Shown here piece after piece: positions 7,191 to 17,053 of a stretch of DNA of 39,606 nt (the stretch's first letter is position 1; each line of letters begins with the position of its first letter). Origin of the DNA: Bacillota bacterium (lineage in GTDB: Bacteria; Bacillota_I; Bacilli_A; Erysipelotrichales; Erysipelotrichaceae); contig JAGHTX010000043.1 in NCBI GenBank assembly GCA_018065105.1, positions 1 to 39,606 of the forward strand, written 5' to 3'. The notes under the pieces were generated by a model, which was not told the origin of the DNA, made no database searches, and saw nothing but the letters and a program-made list of their open reading frames with translations. The translations under genes and the position numbers were made by a program.

Positions 7191-7937
7191 ATGAAAAAAA
7201 TTGCGATTTATGGAAAAGGCGGGATTGGAAAATCTACCATTGTATCCAATCTATCGGTAACCTTGGCTAAAAAAGGGTATAAGGTACTTCAAATTGGATG
7301 CGATCCCAAAGCCGATTCCACTTTGTATGTAAGACAAGGAAAACCATTAAATACAGTATTAGCTGTTATGCGAACAAATAATAAAGATATGAAGCTAGAA
7401 GACGTAATCTGTACAGGAGAAGCTGGAGTCATCTGTGTAGAAGCAGGTGGACCTATTCCAGGAATGGGATGTGCTGGACGAGGTATTATCACAGCCCTTG
7501 AAAAACTAGAAACTCTAGGCATTTATAAACAATACGATTTTGACTATGTCTTCTATGATGTATTAGGCGATGTGGTTTGTGGAGGCTTTTCTATGCCAAT
7601 GCGAAAAGGATATGCCGATGAAGTTTATATTGTTACATCCGGAGAAAACATGTCTATCTATGCGGCAGCCAACATTGCCAGTGCAGTGCAAGGTTTTAAA
7701 GGAAGAGGATATGCCACACTTGGTGGTTTTATCCTAAATGAAAGAAATGTAAAAAGAGAACAAGAAAAAGTGGAAGAGCTTGTTCAAGACTTTGAATCCA
7801 AATTAGTAGGAATCATTCCACGTTGCGATATTATTCAAGAAGCTGAAGAAAACAAGAAAGTATATGTAACGTACGAGCAAGAAGAGACACCGTGTAAGTC
7901 TTCTCTAGAAACATTAGCTGAGGCACTTATATGTTAA
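7191..7937 (+). CDS. NifH-like reductase, first copy
   Basis: This 248-residue protein belongs to the NifH/BchL/CfbC family of ATP-dependent iron-sulfur reductases. It has the P-loop GKGGIGKST (9-17), the switch region GCDPKADST, and the two cluster-ligand cysteines Cys94 (GCAGRG) and Cys130 (DVVCGG), which would bridge one [4Fe-4S] cluster in a homodimer. Such proteins pass single low-potential electrons to a component-1 partner with ATP hydrolysis. It is shorter than true NifH (about 290 residues) and lacks the long C-terminal tail. It overlaps the next gene, a component-1-like protein, by seven bases, so this pair plus the following gene probably form one complex. Confidence 0.93.
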   Translation: MKKIAIYGKGGIGKSTIVSNLSVTLAKKGYKVLQIGCDPKADSTLYVRQGKPLNTVLAVMRTNNKDMKLEDVICTGEAGVICVEAGGPIPGMGCAGRGIITALEKLETLGIYKQYDFDYVFYDVLGDVVCGGFSMPMRKGYADEVYIVTSGENMSIYAAANIASAVQGFKGRGYATLGGFILNERNVKREQEKVEELVQDFESKLVGIIPRCDIIQEAEENKKVYVTYEQEETPCKSSLETLAEALIC

Positions 7938-9253
7938 GAAGAGTAAGAGATGAAATTCTAGAAGGTGTTGAAAAGAAAATAAGTGAAGTTCACTTTCCAG
8001 CTCCCTTTTATGCCGGTCTTGAATACAGTTCGCCAGCTCGTGGAACGTGGAATATTGTACATACCGGAATGTTGATTCCAGAAAGTCATCAAATCTTTGT
8101 GTGTGCTTATGGATGTTTACGAGGGGTTGTATTAACAGCAGCGGAAATGAATGCGTTAGATCGTTATTCTTCCATCAGTATTCGAGAAGAAAATGTACTG
8201 GATGGTTCTATGGAAGAGTTAATGGTGGAAGGGGTTAGTGATGTACTAGAAAAACTACCATACAAACCCAAAGCTATTCTCCTATTCATCAGTTGTCAAC
8301 ACTTCTTCTTAGCCTATGACCAGCATTTAGTGTTTGACCAACTTCGTGCTCGTTTTCCAGACATTCGCTTTACGGATTGTTACATGATACCTACGCTAAG
8401 AAAAAGTGGCTTAACACCCGATCAAAAGATGCGTATACAAATGTATAGCTTCTTGGAAAAGAAGGAAACAAATTTAAAGAAGATTAATTTTATTGGAAGC
8501 AACCTTCCACTATGGAAAGAAAGTGAATTATACACTTGGTTATCTTCTAGTTTTGAAGTATGGGATTTGTATCGATGCCAAACGTTTGAAGACTATCTGG
8601 ATATGGCCAAAGCGAGACTCAATATATATTACGAACCCCTAGCCCAAAAGGCAGCCCAGGATTTAGAACAACGATTATCCATTCCTTCTCAATATCTAAC
8701 GTTCTCCTTTAATGAAGAAGAACTGGACAACAATTATAAAGAATTATCCCAAAGTTTAGACGTTGCTTGTCCTGACTTTGAAAAAGAGAAAATGGAAGCT
8801 AGACGTGCTTTCCAAGAATTAAAAAGGGTGATTGGAAATACTTCAATCGCAATCGATTACACATTTACCTTTAGACCGACTTCTTTAGCCAGAAGATTAT
8901 TGGAAGAAGGCTTTAATGTGACAACATTATATGTGGATGTGTTTGTTGGGGATGATGAAAAAGATTTTGAATGGATTCAAACAAATTATCCAAATATAAA
9001 AATACGCCCAACCAATCAACCAGGCATGCGCTTTATTCACGAAGAAAATGAGAAAATACTAGCCATCGGGCAAAAAGCGGCCTACTTTGAAGCCACGGAC
9101 CATTTTGTGAATGTAGCCGAAAGTGGAGGATACTTTGGATATCGCGGTATGGTAGAAATTTGCCGATTGATGCAAGAGGCATATCTAAACAAAAAAGATA
9201 GAAAGAACATCATCCAGAAAAAAGGGTATGGATGTGAGAGTTGTATAGTATGA
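7931..9253 (+). CDS. Nitrogenase component-1-like protein, NifD-like, first set
   Basis: A 440-residue protein of the nitrogenase component 1 superfamily, judged from position after a nifH-like gene and the pattern of cysteines before Rossmann-like repeats: Cys58 and Cys62 ([10 protein letters not shown]), and Cys122 (ISCQHFF) where NifD has its third P-cluster ligand. The first NifD ligand position reads SSPARG without Cys. I see no counterpart of the NifD FeMo-cofactor Cys and His. The protein ends in GCESCIV, a CXXC motif that could bind metal or be redox-active. It is translationally coupled to both neighbours (7-base and 4-base overlaps). It is not close enough to BchN, CfbD or MarD for me to assign a substrate. 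Confidence 0.8.
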   Translation: MLRRVRDEILEGVEKKISEVHFPAPFYAGLEYSSPARGTWNIVHTGMLIPESHQIFVCAYGCLRGVVLTAAEMNALDRYSSISIREENVLDGSMEELMVEGVSDVLEKLPYKPKAILLFISCQHFFLAYDQHLVFDQLRARFPDIRFTDCYMIPTLRKSGLTPDQKMRIQMYSFLEKKETNLKKINFIGSNLPLWKESELYTWLSSSFEVWDLYRCQTFEDYLDMAKARLNIYYEPLAQKAAQDLEQRLSIPSQYLTFSFNEEELDNNYKELSQSLDVACPDFEKEKMEARRAFQELKRVIGNTSIAIDYTFTFRPTSLARRLLEEGFNVTTLYVDVFVGDDEKDFEWIQTNYPNIKIRPTNQPGMRFIHEENEKILAIGQKAAYFEATDHFVNVAESGGYFGYRGMVEICRLMQEAYLNKKDRKNIIQKKGYGCESCIV

Positions 9254-10371
9254 GACAAGTAGTAGGATTAACATCAACTTATTCATCGGATGAATTTGGT
9301 GTGTGCAGTGCTCTATATGAATTAGGTGGTATGGTCGTCATGCACGATGCCAGTGGTTGTAATTCTACCTATACAACCCACGATGAGCCACGCTGGTACG
9401 ATCAGGACAGTATGATCTTTATCTCGGCTATCTCCGAAATGGAAGCCATTATGGGAGACGATGATAAGTTTATTGAAGACCTGGTACAAACCGCAAACGA
9501 ATTAAAACCAAGGTTTATCGCTTTAGTAGGCGCTCCTATTCCCTATATGATGGGAACTGATTTTGATGCGATTGCCCAAATTGTTGAAGAAAGAACTGGC
9601 ATTCCTTCCTTTGGGTTTATGACCAATGGAATGCAGTATTATCCAAATGGTATTTCGATGGCCATGGAAAGAATTGTGGATTTCTATTGTACAGAAAAAA
9701 AAGAAACACAACAAAACACTGTCAACATTCTAGGGGCAACTCCTTTGGATTTCTCTATCAATGGAAGTGTGGAATCTATCCAAGAATGGCTAAAATCCAA
9801 TGGATATACAGTGAATTGTACTTTAGCTATGAACTGCAGCTTGGAAGATATTCAAAATATGTCAAAGGCGTCTATCAATCTAGTTGTATCCACAGGTGGA
9901 CTAAAAGCGGCTAAACTCTTAGAATCTCGCTTTGGGATTCCTTATGTCGTCGGTGTTCCATACGGAAAGAAATTCGCATCAAAACTGTTAGAAAAATTAA
10001 AATTAAAAAAGACAAGTTTAGGATGGGATAGGAAACAAGTAAAAAAAGAGAAACATTTAGCCTTGATTGGAGAGGCGGTTACCAGTATTTCACTAGCCTG
10101 TGCGATGGAAGAAGAAAACGATGTCTCTGTAATCGTACTCGATCCATTAAACGAGAATAATGAATTATATAGAACTTTGGATGTATACGTTCCAGAGGAA
10201 GATGACGTGATGGAACAAATTAAAAGCGTGGATGGTATTATTGCCGATCCGCTTTATAAAGCTTTATGCTCAAATAAGGAATTCTATCCTTATGCGCATG
10301 TGGCATTTTCTGGAAGAATTTTTGAAAAAGATCTTCCCAATTTAATCAATACAGAAATGAAAAGGAAATAA
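9250..10371 (+). CDS. Nitrogenase component-1-like protein, NifK-like, first set
   Basis: Starts at ATG 9250, four bases overlapped with the preceding stop (ATGA); a TTG start at 9241 is less likely. The 373-residue protein begins like NifK/BchB-type chains: a strand, an [14 protein letters not shown] segment giving Cys37, with another Cys at 19. The third P-cluster ligand position ([12 protein letters not shown]) has no Cys. Short N- and C-terminal extensions compared with NifK suggest a compact nitrogenase-like enzyme. It should pair with the preceding NifD-like subunit and hold an iron-sulfur cluster at the interface with an unusual ligand set. Confidence 0.8.
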   Translation: MRQVVGLTSTYSSDEFGVCSALYELGGMVVMHDASGCNSTYTTHDEPRWYDQDSMIFISAISEMEAIMGDDDKFIEDLVQTANELKPRFIALVGAPIPYMMGTDFDAIAQIVEERTGIPSFGFMTNGMQYYPNGISMAMERIVDFYCTEKKETQQNTVNILGATPLDFSINGSVESIQEWLKSNGYTVNCTLAMNCSLEDIQNMSKASINLVVSTGGLKAAKLLESRFGIPYVVGVPYGKKFASKLLEKLKLKKTSLGWDRKQVKKEKHLALIGEAVTSISLACAMEEENDVSVIVLDPLNENNELYRTLDVYVPEEDDVMEQIKSVDGIIADPLYKALCSNKEFYPYAHVAFSGRIFEKDLPNLINTEMKRK

Positions 10372-10376
10372 AGTTT

Positions 10377-11126
10377 ATGTTGAAACTTGCGATATATGGA
10401 AAAGGTGGCATTGGTAAGTCAACCACAACGGCAAACTTAGCAGCTGCCTTTTCAAAATTAGGAAAAAAAGTTATTCAAATCGGTTGCGATCCTAAAGCGG
10501 ATTCTACCATGAATCTGTTAGGCGGGACTCCTGTACAACCGGTTATGAATTACATTCGAGAAAAAGATGAAGAACCAGAGACGATTGAAGACATTGCCAA
10601 AGTAGGATATGGAAATGTTCTTTGTATCGAAACCGGTGGACCTACTCCAGGACTAGGATGTGCAGGTCGAGGAATCATCACCACTTTCTCTTTATTAGAA
10701 GATTTGGAACTATTCGAAAACTATCAACCCGATGTTGTTTTATACGATGTATTAGGGGATGTAGTCTGTGGAGGCTTTGCGGCACCTATTCGTGAAGGCT
10801 ATGCCGAACACGTATTAATTGTCACAAGTGGAGAAAAGATGGCTCTATACGCTGCCAATAATATCTACAGTGCCGTTCAAAACTTTGAAGACCGTGGATA
10901 TGCTTCGGTTAAAGGAATCGTATTAAACCGTCGAAATGTAGAAAACGAATATGAAAAAGTATCCAACTTTGCCAAAGAAAGAAATCTAGAAATCATTGCC
11001 GATATCCCAAGAAGCAATGATATTACCCACTATGAAGATCAAGGTATGACCGTTATCCAGGGAGATGCCAGTTTACCAATTTCTCAAGTCTATCTGGATT
11101 TGGCAAAAAAACTATTAGAGGAATAA
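10377..11126 (+). CDS. NifH-like reductase, second copy
   Basis: A 249-residue paralogue of the first NifH-like protein, with GKGGIGKST (9-17), GCDPKADST, Cys95 (GCAGRG) and Cys131 (DVVCGG). Its start has an AAGGA site in the tail of the preceding gene. Sequence of the two reductases is clearly similar across the switch and cluster motifs but differs in the middle (residues 50-85) and the C-terminal third, the regions that contact the partner. That suggests each copy serves its own component-1 pair. Confidence 0.93.
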   Translation: MLKLAIYGKGGIGKSTTTANLAAAFSKLGKKVIQIGCDPKADSTMNLLGGTPVQPVMNYIREKDEEPETIEDIAKVGYGNVLCIETGGPTPGLGCAGRGIITTFSLLEDLELFENYQPDVVLYDVLGDVVCGGFAAPIREGYAEHVLIVTSGEKMALYAANNIYSAVQNFEDRGYASVKGIVLNRRNVENEYEKVSNFAKERNLEIIADIPRSNDITHYEDQGMTVIQGDASLPISQVYLDLAKKLLEE

Positions 11127-11129
11127 ACT

Positions 11130-12416
11130 ATGAGTTATGTATATTCAATCACAGCCAAAGAATTGGTAGAAAAAGGAAGAGACAACATTCCTAATGAGCT
11201 CCAATCTTCAAAACATTTGATTTATAGTTCACCCGCTACCTTGTCTTTTAACTCCCCAGGTGCACAAGGCTTTGGTGTAAAAAGAGCAGGACTAGCCATT
11301 CCAGGCAGTGTGATGTTGTTGGTGGCACCGGTGTGTTGTGGAAGAAATACCCAGGCTTTAGCAGCACCCGATGGATTTGGAGAACGCTTCTTCTTTTTGC
11401 TACAAGATGATACGGACATTGTTACTGGAAGACACTTAAATAAGATTTCTAAAGCGGTAAAAGAAGTGGTAGATTCTTTGGAGACACCACCTAGTGTAGT
11501 TATGATTTGTATCACTTGTGTGGATGCGTTATTAGGAACCGATATGGATCGTGTATGTAAGAAGGCAAGTGAATATGTAGGCATTCCCGTTTTACCTTGT
11601 TACATGTACGCTCTTACTAGAGAAGGAAAACTACCACCAATGGTCTTAGTTCGTAAGACTTTGTATTCGCTGCTTGAAAAGAAACCACGCAAGAAAAATG
11701 TGGTGAATATCTTAGGTGAGTTTGCTCCTTTCCAAGACAATGAATTGTTTGAAATATTAAAAGGATTCGGAATTCAAAGAATCCATGAAATCTCAAAATG
11801 TAAAGATTTTGAAGACTACAAGACAATGGCAGAAGCCAATTTTAATATCATCTTAAATCCAGAAGCTAGACATGTTGCCGATGATATGAAAAAAAGATTG
11901 GGTATCCCATCGATTGAAATGACTCGCGTGTATCAAATTGATAAAATCCATAAACAATACGAATTGTTTGGAAGTGCCTTAGGGGTAAGCATTGATGATA
12001 CAAAATACTATGAGGAAGCAATGAAAGTCATTGAACAGTTTAATACCTTATACCCAAACACGAGCTTTGCGCTTGGAGAATGGTGTAATGCCGATCCATT
12101 CGAATTGGCTCTTGCCCTGCTTCGATATGGACACCAGGTTAAAGAAATCTATGGAACAATCACCAATGTAAATTATGTATATATCAAAAAAATTGCTCAG
12201 ATTTCACCCAACACAAAAATCTTTACGAACCTTTCTCCAACAATGTTGAACTTTAACTGCAAGGAAAGTGAAGTGGATCTATCCATTGGAAAAGATGCCG
12301 CTTATTACCATCCAGAATGTCCAAACATTCCTTGGAACGAAGACAATAAACCATTTGGATATGCGGGATTAAAAGAATTGTTTACCCGTTTATTAGAAGC
12401 CAAGAAAGGAGAATAA
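11130..12416 (+). CDS. Nitrogenase component-1-like protein, NifD-like, second set
   Basis: The 428-residue protein starts three bases after the second NifH-like gene. Its putative cluster cysteines are Cys69-Cys70 (APVCCGRNT) and Cys127 and Cys130 (ICITCVDALLGTD, aligning with the third NifD ligand near ECPIGLIGDD). This set differs from the first NifD-like protein, so the two are not simple duplicates. A tandem Cys pair at this position is unusual. The C-terminal half has Rossmann-like segments and ends with the KPFGYAGLKELFTRLL motif typical of the component-1 last helix (compare [15 protein letters not shown] in the first set). Substrate unknown. Confidence 0.8.
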   Translation: MSYVYSITAKELVEKGRDNIPNELQSSKHLIYSSPATLSFNSPGAQGFGVKRAGLAIPGSVMLLVAPVCCGRNTQALAAPDGFGERFFFLLQDDTDIVTGRHLNKISKAVKEVVDSLETPPSVVMICITCVDALLGTDMDRVCKKASEYVGIPVLPCYMYALTREGKLPPMVLVRKTLYSLLEKKPRKKNVVNILGEFAPFQDNELFEILKGFGIQRIHEISKCKDFEDYKTMAEANFNIILNPEARHVADDMKKRLGIPSIEMTRVYQIDKIHKQYELFGSALGVSIDDTKYYEEAMKVIEQFNTLYPNTSFALGEWCNADPFELALALLRYGHQVKEIYGTITNVNYVYIKKIAQISPNTKIFTNLSPTMLNFNCKESEVDLSIGKDAAYYHPECPNIPWNEDNKPFGYAGLKELFTRLLEAKKGE

Positions 12417-12418
12417 GT

Positions 12419-13462
12419 ATGAAAGGATTATTAAAATATTTATCTCCATTTGCGCCAGATCAATCGGGAGCGGTATCCGTATTCTACGAACTAGGTGGAA
12501 TCATTGTGATTTGTGATGCGGGAGGATGTACCGGAAATATCTGCGGTTTTGATGAACCAAGATGGTTCCAAGAGAGAAGTGCTATCTTCTCCGCAGGCCT
12601 TCGTGATATGGATGCGATTCTAGGAAGAGATGATCGTTTGGTCGAAAAACTAAAGGATGCGGCCAAATATTTAAATAAAGAATTCGCACTTATCATTGGT
12701 ACACCGGTACCCGCGGTAATTGCGACAGATATGAAAGCGATGAAGCGCATGGCCACAAAAAGATGCGGTATGCCTGTTATGAGTATTGAAACCATTGGAA
12801 CAAGATTGTACGATCGAGGCGCTCAAGATGCATATATGGAACTTTTCCAAACGTATGTAGAAGATACACAAGAAAAAAGTTCTAAAACAGGAATTCTAGG
12901 ATGTATTCCATTAGATATCAGCGTGTTAGATCCTAAAGCCTATATTCAGGAAGAAGACTATTACTGTTACGGTATGGGCGATGGCTTAGAAGCTATTAAA
13001 AGGGCAGGTAGTGTTGAAAGAAACATTGTCGTATCACCAGCTTCTTATAAATTAGCTGTTTATCTTCAAAAAAGATTTGGAACACCATTTTCCATTGAAT
13101 ATCCATTTTTACCAGATTCGTTTGAAGAAGAATTGAATAATATTAAAGATAAAAAAGTATTAGTACTTCACCAACAAGTAGCAGCTCACGAGATTCGTAA
13201 CCTATTACGAAAAAATGGATGTGATGTTACCATTGGCACCTGGTTTATGGAAATACCCGAATTAAAAGAAGCACAGGATTTACACTTTGAAAAAGAGAAT
13301 ACCTTTATCGAAACTGTACTAAAAAATGAATACGATGTCATTATTGGAGACCCAGCCTTTAAACGCGCTTTAAAAGGATTTACGGGAAAATATATAGAAT
13401 TGGCGCACTTTGCGGTATCAGGAAAATTTGCGGACGCTTCGCAAAACGCATTATGGAAATAG
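12419..13462 (+). CDS. Nitrogenase component-1-like protein, NifK-like, second set
   Basis: A 347-residue protein, the shortest of the four component-1 chains. Its N-terminus (FYELGGIIVICDAGGCTGNICGF) matches the same segment of the first NifK-like protein ([16 protein letters not shown]) and gives Cys32, Cys37 and Cys42; Cys37 fits the conserved NifK/BchB ligand. The third ligand position (IGTPVPAVIATD) lacks Cys, as in the first set. It follows the NifD-like gene by two bases after a GGAG site. The shared pattern ELGG..V..DA.GC then GDP/GTP..P...TD marks both K-like proteins as one subfamily. Confidence 0.8.
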   Translation: MKGLLKYLSPFAPDQSGAVSVFYELGGIIVICDAGGCTGNICGFDEPRWFQERSAIFSAGLRDMDAILGRDDRLVEKLKDAAKYLNKEFALIIGTPVPAVIATDMKAMKRMATKRCGMPVMSIETIGTRLYDRGAQDAYMELFQTYVEDTQEKSSKTGILGCIPLDISVLDPKAYIQEEDYYCYGMGDGLEAIKRAGSVERNIVVSPASYKLAVYLQKRFGTPFSIEYPFLPDSFEEELNNIKDKKVLVLHQQVAAHEIRNLLRKNGCDVTIGTWFMEIPELKEAQDLHFEKENTFIETVLKNEYDVIIGDPAFKRALKGFTGKYIELAHFAVSGKFADASQNALWK

Positions 13463-13473
13463 AGGAATGGCTT

Positions 13474-15798
13474 ATGAACCAAAAAGTCATTCGTGTATAT
13501 GGAATTGTACAAGGTGTCGGATTTCGTCCTTTTGTGGACCGCATTGCCAGTGCCTTAGATTTAAAAGGCAGTGTAGCCAATAAAGGAAGTTATGTAGAAA
13601 TCTTTGTACAAGGAACAAAAGAACAAATTGCCCAGTTCTTAATCGATTTGGAAAAGAAAGCACCTGAACGTTCTGCCATCCTGAAAGTGGATGTACAAGA
13701 TTGTTCGGTGGAAGCTTTCCAGGATTTTTCGATTATTGAAAGTATTAAAGAAAAAGGAGATATCTTTGTATCTCCCGATATTGGAACATGTAAGAAATGC
13801 CAGCAGGAACTATACGATCCAAACAACCGTCGTTTTATGCACCCTTTTATCAACTGTACGGCCTGTGGACCAAGATTAACCATTCTAGATGCCATGCCTT
13901 ATGATAGAGAACGCACCAGCATGAAGGAATTTCCAATGTGCCCGGAATGCGAAAAAGAATATACAAGCATAGAAACCAGACGTTACGATGCCCAACCTGT
14001 CTGCTGCAACGATTGTGGACCGGAAGTCTATATCATTGGTAAACCCATGAAAGGAAGAATGGCCATTACGTATACGCGTAAGGCAATTCTAGAAGGAAAG
14101 ATTGTGGCCATCAAAGGAATCGGAGGATTCCACTTGTGTTGTGATGCGACAAATGAAGAAGCGGTGGCTCGTCTTCGTACTCTAAAAAGAAGACCCGCAA
14201 AACCCTTTGCGGTAATGATGCGAAACATGGAAGCTGTCCAAAAAAGATGTGTGCTTCATGATTACCAAGAAGAAATACTAGATGGGTATCAAAAACCAAT
14301 CATTTTATTAGAAAAGAAAGAAAACAGTGATTTAGCACCAAGCGTAGCTCCAGACAATCCGAAAGTGGGAGTTATGTTGCCATATGCGCCTGTACAAATG
14401 TTGTTGTTTGATTATAACGATGATGTTGAAATGCGCACAGACTGTTTTGTGATGACCAGTGGAAATGTATCTGGTGCTCCAATCTGTCGAAGCGATGAAG
14501 ATGCGATACAGGAATTATCGGGATTCTGTGATTTAATCCTGTCCCACAATCGTAAGATTCGTCTTCGTGCCGATGATTCGGTTATGGATTTCTACAAAGA
14601 AAAACCGTATATGATCCGCAGATCCAGAGGCTACGCTCCTTTACCTGTAATGATGAATGAAGATTTCAAAGGGCAGGTGTTAGCCATTGGTGGAGAATTA
14701 AAAAATACGTTCTGTTTAGGAAGCAATCAGCTCTTTTATGCTTCTCCTTATGTAGGGGACATGGCCGATTTAAGAACCGTAAGAGCTTTAGAAGAATCGG
14801 TTGTGAGAATGGAAGAATTATTAGAAGTTAAGCCAAGTTTGGTAGCTTGTGATATGCATCCAAAATACAACACAAGAATTGTAGCTGAAGAACAAAATCT
14901 ACCACTTTGTGAAATACAACACCATTATGCCCATATCTTATCTTGTATGGCCGAAAATAATGTATCGTCCAAAGAAAAGGTCATTGGTGTTTCGTTTGAT
15001 GGAACCGGATATGGATTAGACAAAACGGTTTGGGGTGGAGAAGTTTTAATTAGTGACTATACAAACTTTGAAAGAAAGGCAAGTATTGCACCATTTCTAC
15101 AAATTGGTGGAGACACTTCTGCTAAAGAAGGATGGCGAATTGCGCTTTCTATGTTGATTGATCTGTATCCGGAAGAAGAATTGGAATCTATTGTATCCAG
15201 ATTAAATCTATGTGAATCTACCATGATCAAACCAATGTGTGCTATGCACAAAAGAAAAATCAATGCGATTCTTTCAACCAGTGCGGGGCGTTTATTTGAT
15301 GCCGTAAGTGCCATTCTAAACATTCGAAAGGTATCCAGCTTTGAAGGTGAAGCGAGTACAACGCTTATGTTTAGAGCCCAGGCCTGCACCAACAAAGATA
15401 TCCGTGATGTACTACAAACACATCCAGAACTAATGGAACTAAGAAAAGAAGAAGGTCGATATATCCTTCCAACGGATGTATTGTTCAAATATATTGTGGA
15501 AGCAGTTTTAAAAGGAGAAGATTCTAACCGTTTGGCTTATGTATTCCATGCAATACTTGCCAAACAGATTGAAGAAGTTGTAAGAACACTTTCAAAAGAC
15601 TTGGGCTTAAATTCTGTGGCCTTTAGTGGCGGAGTGTTCCAAAATTCGTTATTATTAGAATTGTGCGACAACGCGTTAGAAAAAGAATTCAGAGTATATC
15701 GTCATAGTCTGATTCCACCAAACGATGGAGGAATCGCTCTAGGACAGGCGATTTATGCGATGGTAAAAATAAATGGAGGAAAAGAAACATGTGTGTAG
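13474..15798 (+). CDS. hypF: HypF carbamoyltransferase
   Basis: At 774 residues this has all HypF domains in order: acylphosphatase (GIVQGVGFRPFVDR near residues 10-23), two CX2C-X18-CX2C zinc fingers (CKKC...CTAC and CPEC...CNDC, about 105-180), a YrdC-like domain with KGIGGFHLCCD, and a Kae1-like domain with EIQHHYAHILSCMAEN and VSFDGTGYG. HypF uses carbamoyl phosphate and ATP to make a carbamoyl adenylate and passes the carbamoyl group to HypE for conversion to cyanide. The start at 13474 has AGAGGA seven bases upstream; 13453 would overlap the previous gene without benefit. The gene is intact. Confidence 0.96.
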   Translation: MNQKVIRVYGIVQGVGFRPFVDRIASALDLKGSVANKGSYVEIFVQGTKEQIAQFLIDLEKKAPERSAILKVDVQDCSVEAFQDFSIIESIKEKGDIFVSPDIGTCKKCQQELYDPNNRRFMHPFINCTACGPRLTILDAMPYDRERTSMKEFPMCPECEKEYTSIETRRYDAQPVCCNDCGPEVYIIGKPMKGRMAITYTRKAILEGKIVAIKGIGGFHLCCDATNEEAVARLRTLKRRPAKPFAVMMRNMEAVQKRCVLHDYQEEILDGYQKPIILLEKKENSDLAPSVAPDNPKVGVMLPYAPVQMLLFDYNDDVEMRTDCFVMTSGNVSGAPICRSDEDAIQELSGFCDLILSHNRKIRLRADDSVMDFYKEKPYMIRRSRGYAPLPVMMNEDFKGQVLAIGGELKNTFCLGSNQLFYASPYVGDMADLRTVRALEESVVRMEELLEVKPSLVACDMHPKYNTRIVAEEQNLPLCEIQHHYAHILSCMAENNVSSKEKVIGVSFDGTGYGLDKTVWGGEVLISDYTNFERKASIAPFLQIGGDTSAKEGWRIALSMLIDLYPEEELESIVSRLNLCESTMIKPMCAMHKRKINAILSTSAGRLFDAVSAILNIRKVSSFEGEASTTLMFRAQACTNKDIRDVLQTHPELMELRKEEGRYILPTDVLFKYIVEAVLKGEDSNRLAYVFHAILAKQIEEVVRTLSKDLGLNSVAFSGGVFQNSLLLELCDNALEKEFRVYRHSLIPPNDGGIALGQAIYAMVKINGGKETCV

Positions 15799-15998
15799 GA
15801 TTAGCTGCCAAAGTAGTAGGCCTTAAAGATGGAATGGCTTTAGTGGATGCTTCTGGAGCCAAAAGAGAAGTATCGGCTGAATTGTTAGAAGATGTGGAAC
15901 CTGGGGATTATGTCATGGTTCACGCTGGCATTGCGATTGCCAAGATTACTTCCGATGACGAAGAAGAAACTGATGGATTATTAGGATTGTTAGGATAA
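15789..15998 (+). CDS. hypC: HypC/HybG-family chaperone
   Basis: The 69-residue protein begins MCVGLAAKVV; the Cys after the initiator Met is the ligand with which HypC holds iron in complex with HypD. A GDYVMVHAGIAIAKI strand follows, as in the family, and the C-terminus is acidic. HypC carries the Fe(CN)2CO unit from HypD to the apo-hydrogenase large subunit. Here no large subunit is nearby, so its delivery target is an open question. It starts 10 bases inside hypF with a GGAGG site. Confidence 0.95.
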   Translation: MCVGLAAKVVGLKDGMALVDASGAKREVSAELLEDVEPGDYVMVHAGIAIAKITSDDEEETDGLLGLLG

Positions 15999-16002
15999 GA
16001 CT

Positions 16003-17052
16003 ATGTCAGAAATCATGCAAAGAACAAGAGAGATTATTGAATCCTACAATGGTCCAAAATTAAGAATCATGGAAGTGTGTGGTACTCATACACATGAAAT
16101 CTTCCGTTTAGGAATTCGTAACATCTTGCCAGAAAATATTGAATTAATCTCCGGACCTGGATGTCCGGTTTGTGTAACACCCGTTGATTTTATTGATGAA
16201 GCTGTGTATTTGGCCTTGGAAAGAAATGCCTTAATTTGTACTTTTGGCGATTTAATTCGTGTTCCAGGAACAAAGAAAAGTTTAGCCGATGCCCGAAGTG
16301 AAGGAGCAACCATTAAAATTGTTTATACCGCTTTAGATGCGATCAAAGTGGCACAGGAAAATCCAGATCGTGAAGTTGTTTTCTTATCGGTTGGATTTGA
16401 AACGACTACACCAGCGGTATGTTTGGCAATTAAAAACGCTAAGAAATTAGGAATTAAGAATTTCTCCGTATTAACCGCCAATAAAACGATGCCAGCTGCT
16501 TATCAGGCATTAAAGTTGTCAGCAGATGCCTTTCTTTATCCAGGACATGTCAATGCGATTACCGGGGTAAAGGTATGTGAAGATTTAGCAGAACAAGGGG
16601 TATCTGGTGTTGTAGCTGGATTTACAGCGAAAGAGTTATTAACGGCGATTGCGGTCATTGTCGAAAATGCCAAAAAAGGAAAACCTTATTTTGTGAATTG
16701 TTATCCTCGTGTGGTAAAGGAACAAGGAAATCCATCCGCTGTCAAAGTCATGGAAGAAGTAATTGAACCTTGTGATTCCATTTGGAGAGGATTGGGAGTT
16801 ATTCCAAATTCCGGATTAAAGATTCGTGAAGAATATAAAGAATACGATGTACGTGTAAAATTAGACATGCCACTTATTCAAGGAAAGCCTAACCCAGCCT
16901 GCCGTTGTGGGGATGTCTTACAAGGAAAATGTAAACCATGCGATTGTAAGGTATTTGGAAAGGTATGTACACCATTACATCCTGTAGGTGCTTGTATGGT
17001 ATCCAATGAAGGTGCCTGCAGTGCGTATTATCAATATGGAAGGAAAGATTAG
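16003..17052 (+). CDS. hypD: HypD, Fe(CN)2CO assembly protein
   Basis: A 349-residue protein with all HypD signatures: Cys26 in EVCGTHT, Cys54 and Cys57 in GPGCPVC, GFETTTP near residue 127, and the C-terminal cluster region (CRCGD, CKPCDC, VCTPLHPVGACMVSNEGACSAYY) that binds the [4Fe-4S] cluster. With HypC it is the scaffold on which iron receives two cyanides and one CO. It follows hypC by four bases. Complete, with no missing key residue. Confidence 0.96.
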   Translation: MSEIMQRTREIIESYNGPKLRIMEVCGTHTHEIFRLGIRNILPENIELISGPGCPVCVTPVDFIDEAVYLALERNALICTFGDLIRVPGTKKSLADARSEGATIKIVYTALDAIKVAQENPDREVVFLSVGFETTTPAVCLAIKNAKKLGIKNFSVLTANKTMPAAYQALKLSADAFLYPGHVNAITGVKVCEDLAEQGVSGVVAGFTAKELLTAIAVIVENAKKGKPYFVNCYPRVVKEQGNPSAVKVMEEVIEPCDSIWRGLGVIPNSGLKIREEYKEYDVRVKLDMPLIQGKPNPACRCGDVLQGKCKPCDCKVFGKVCTPLHPVGACMVSNEGACSAYYQYGRKD

Positions 17053-17053
17053 T

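Noticed and set aside
7191-13462. True nitrogenase, protochlorophyllide reductase or F430 (Cfb) system
   Set aside because: Component-1 chains are short and lack FeMo-cofactor ligands, and no nifB/E/N, bch or cfbA/B/E genes are present.
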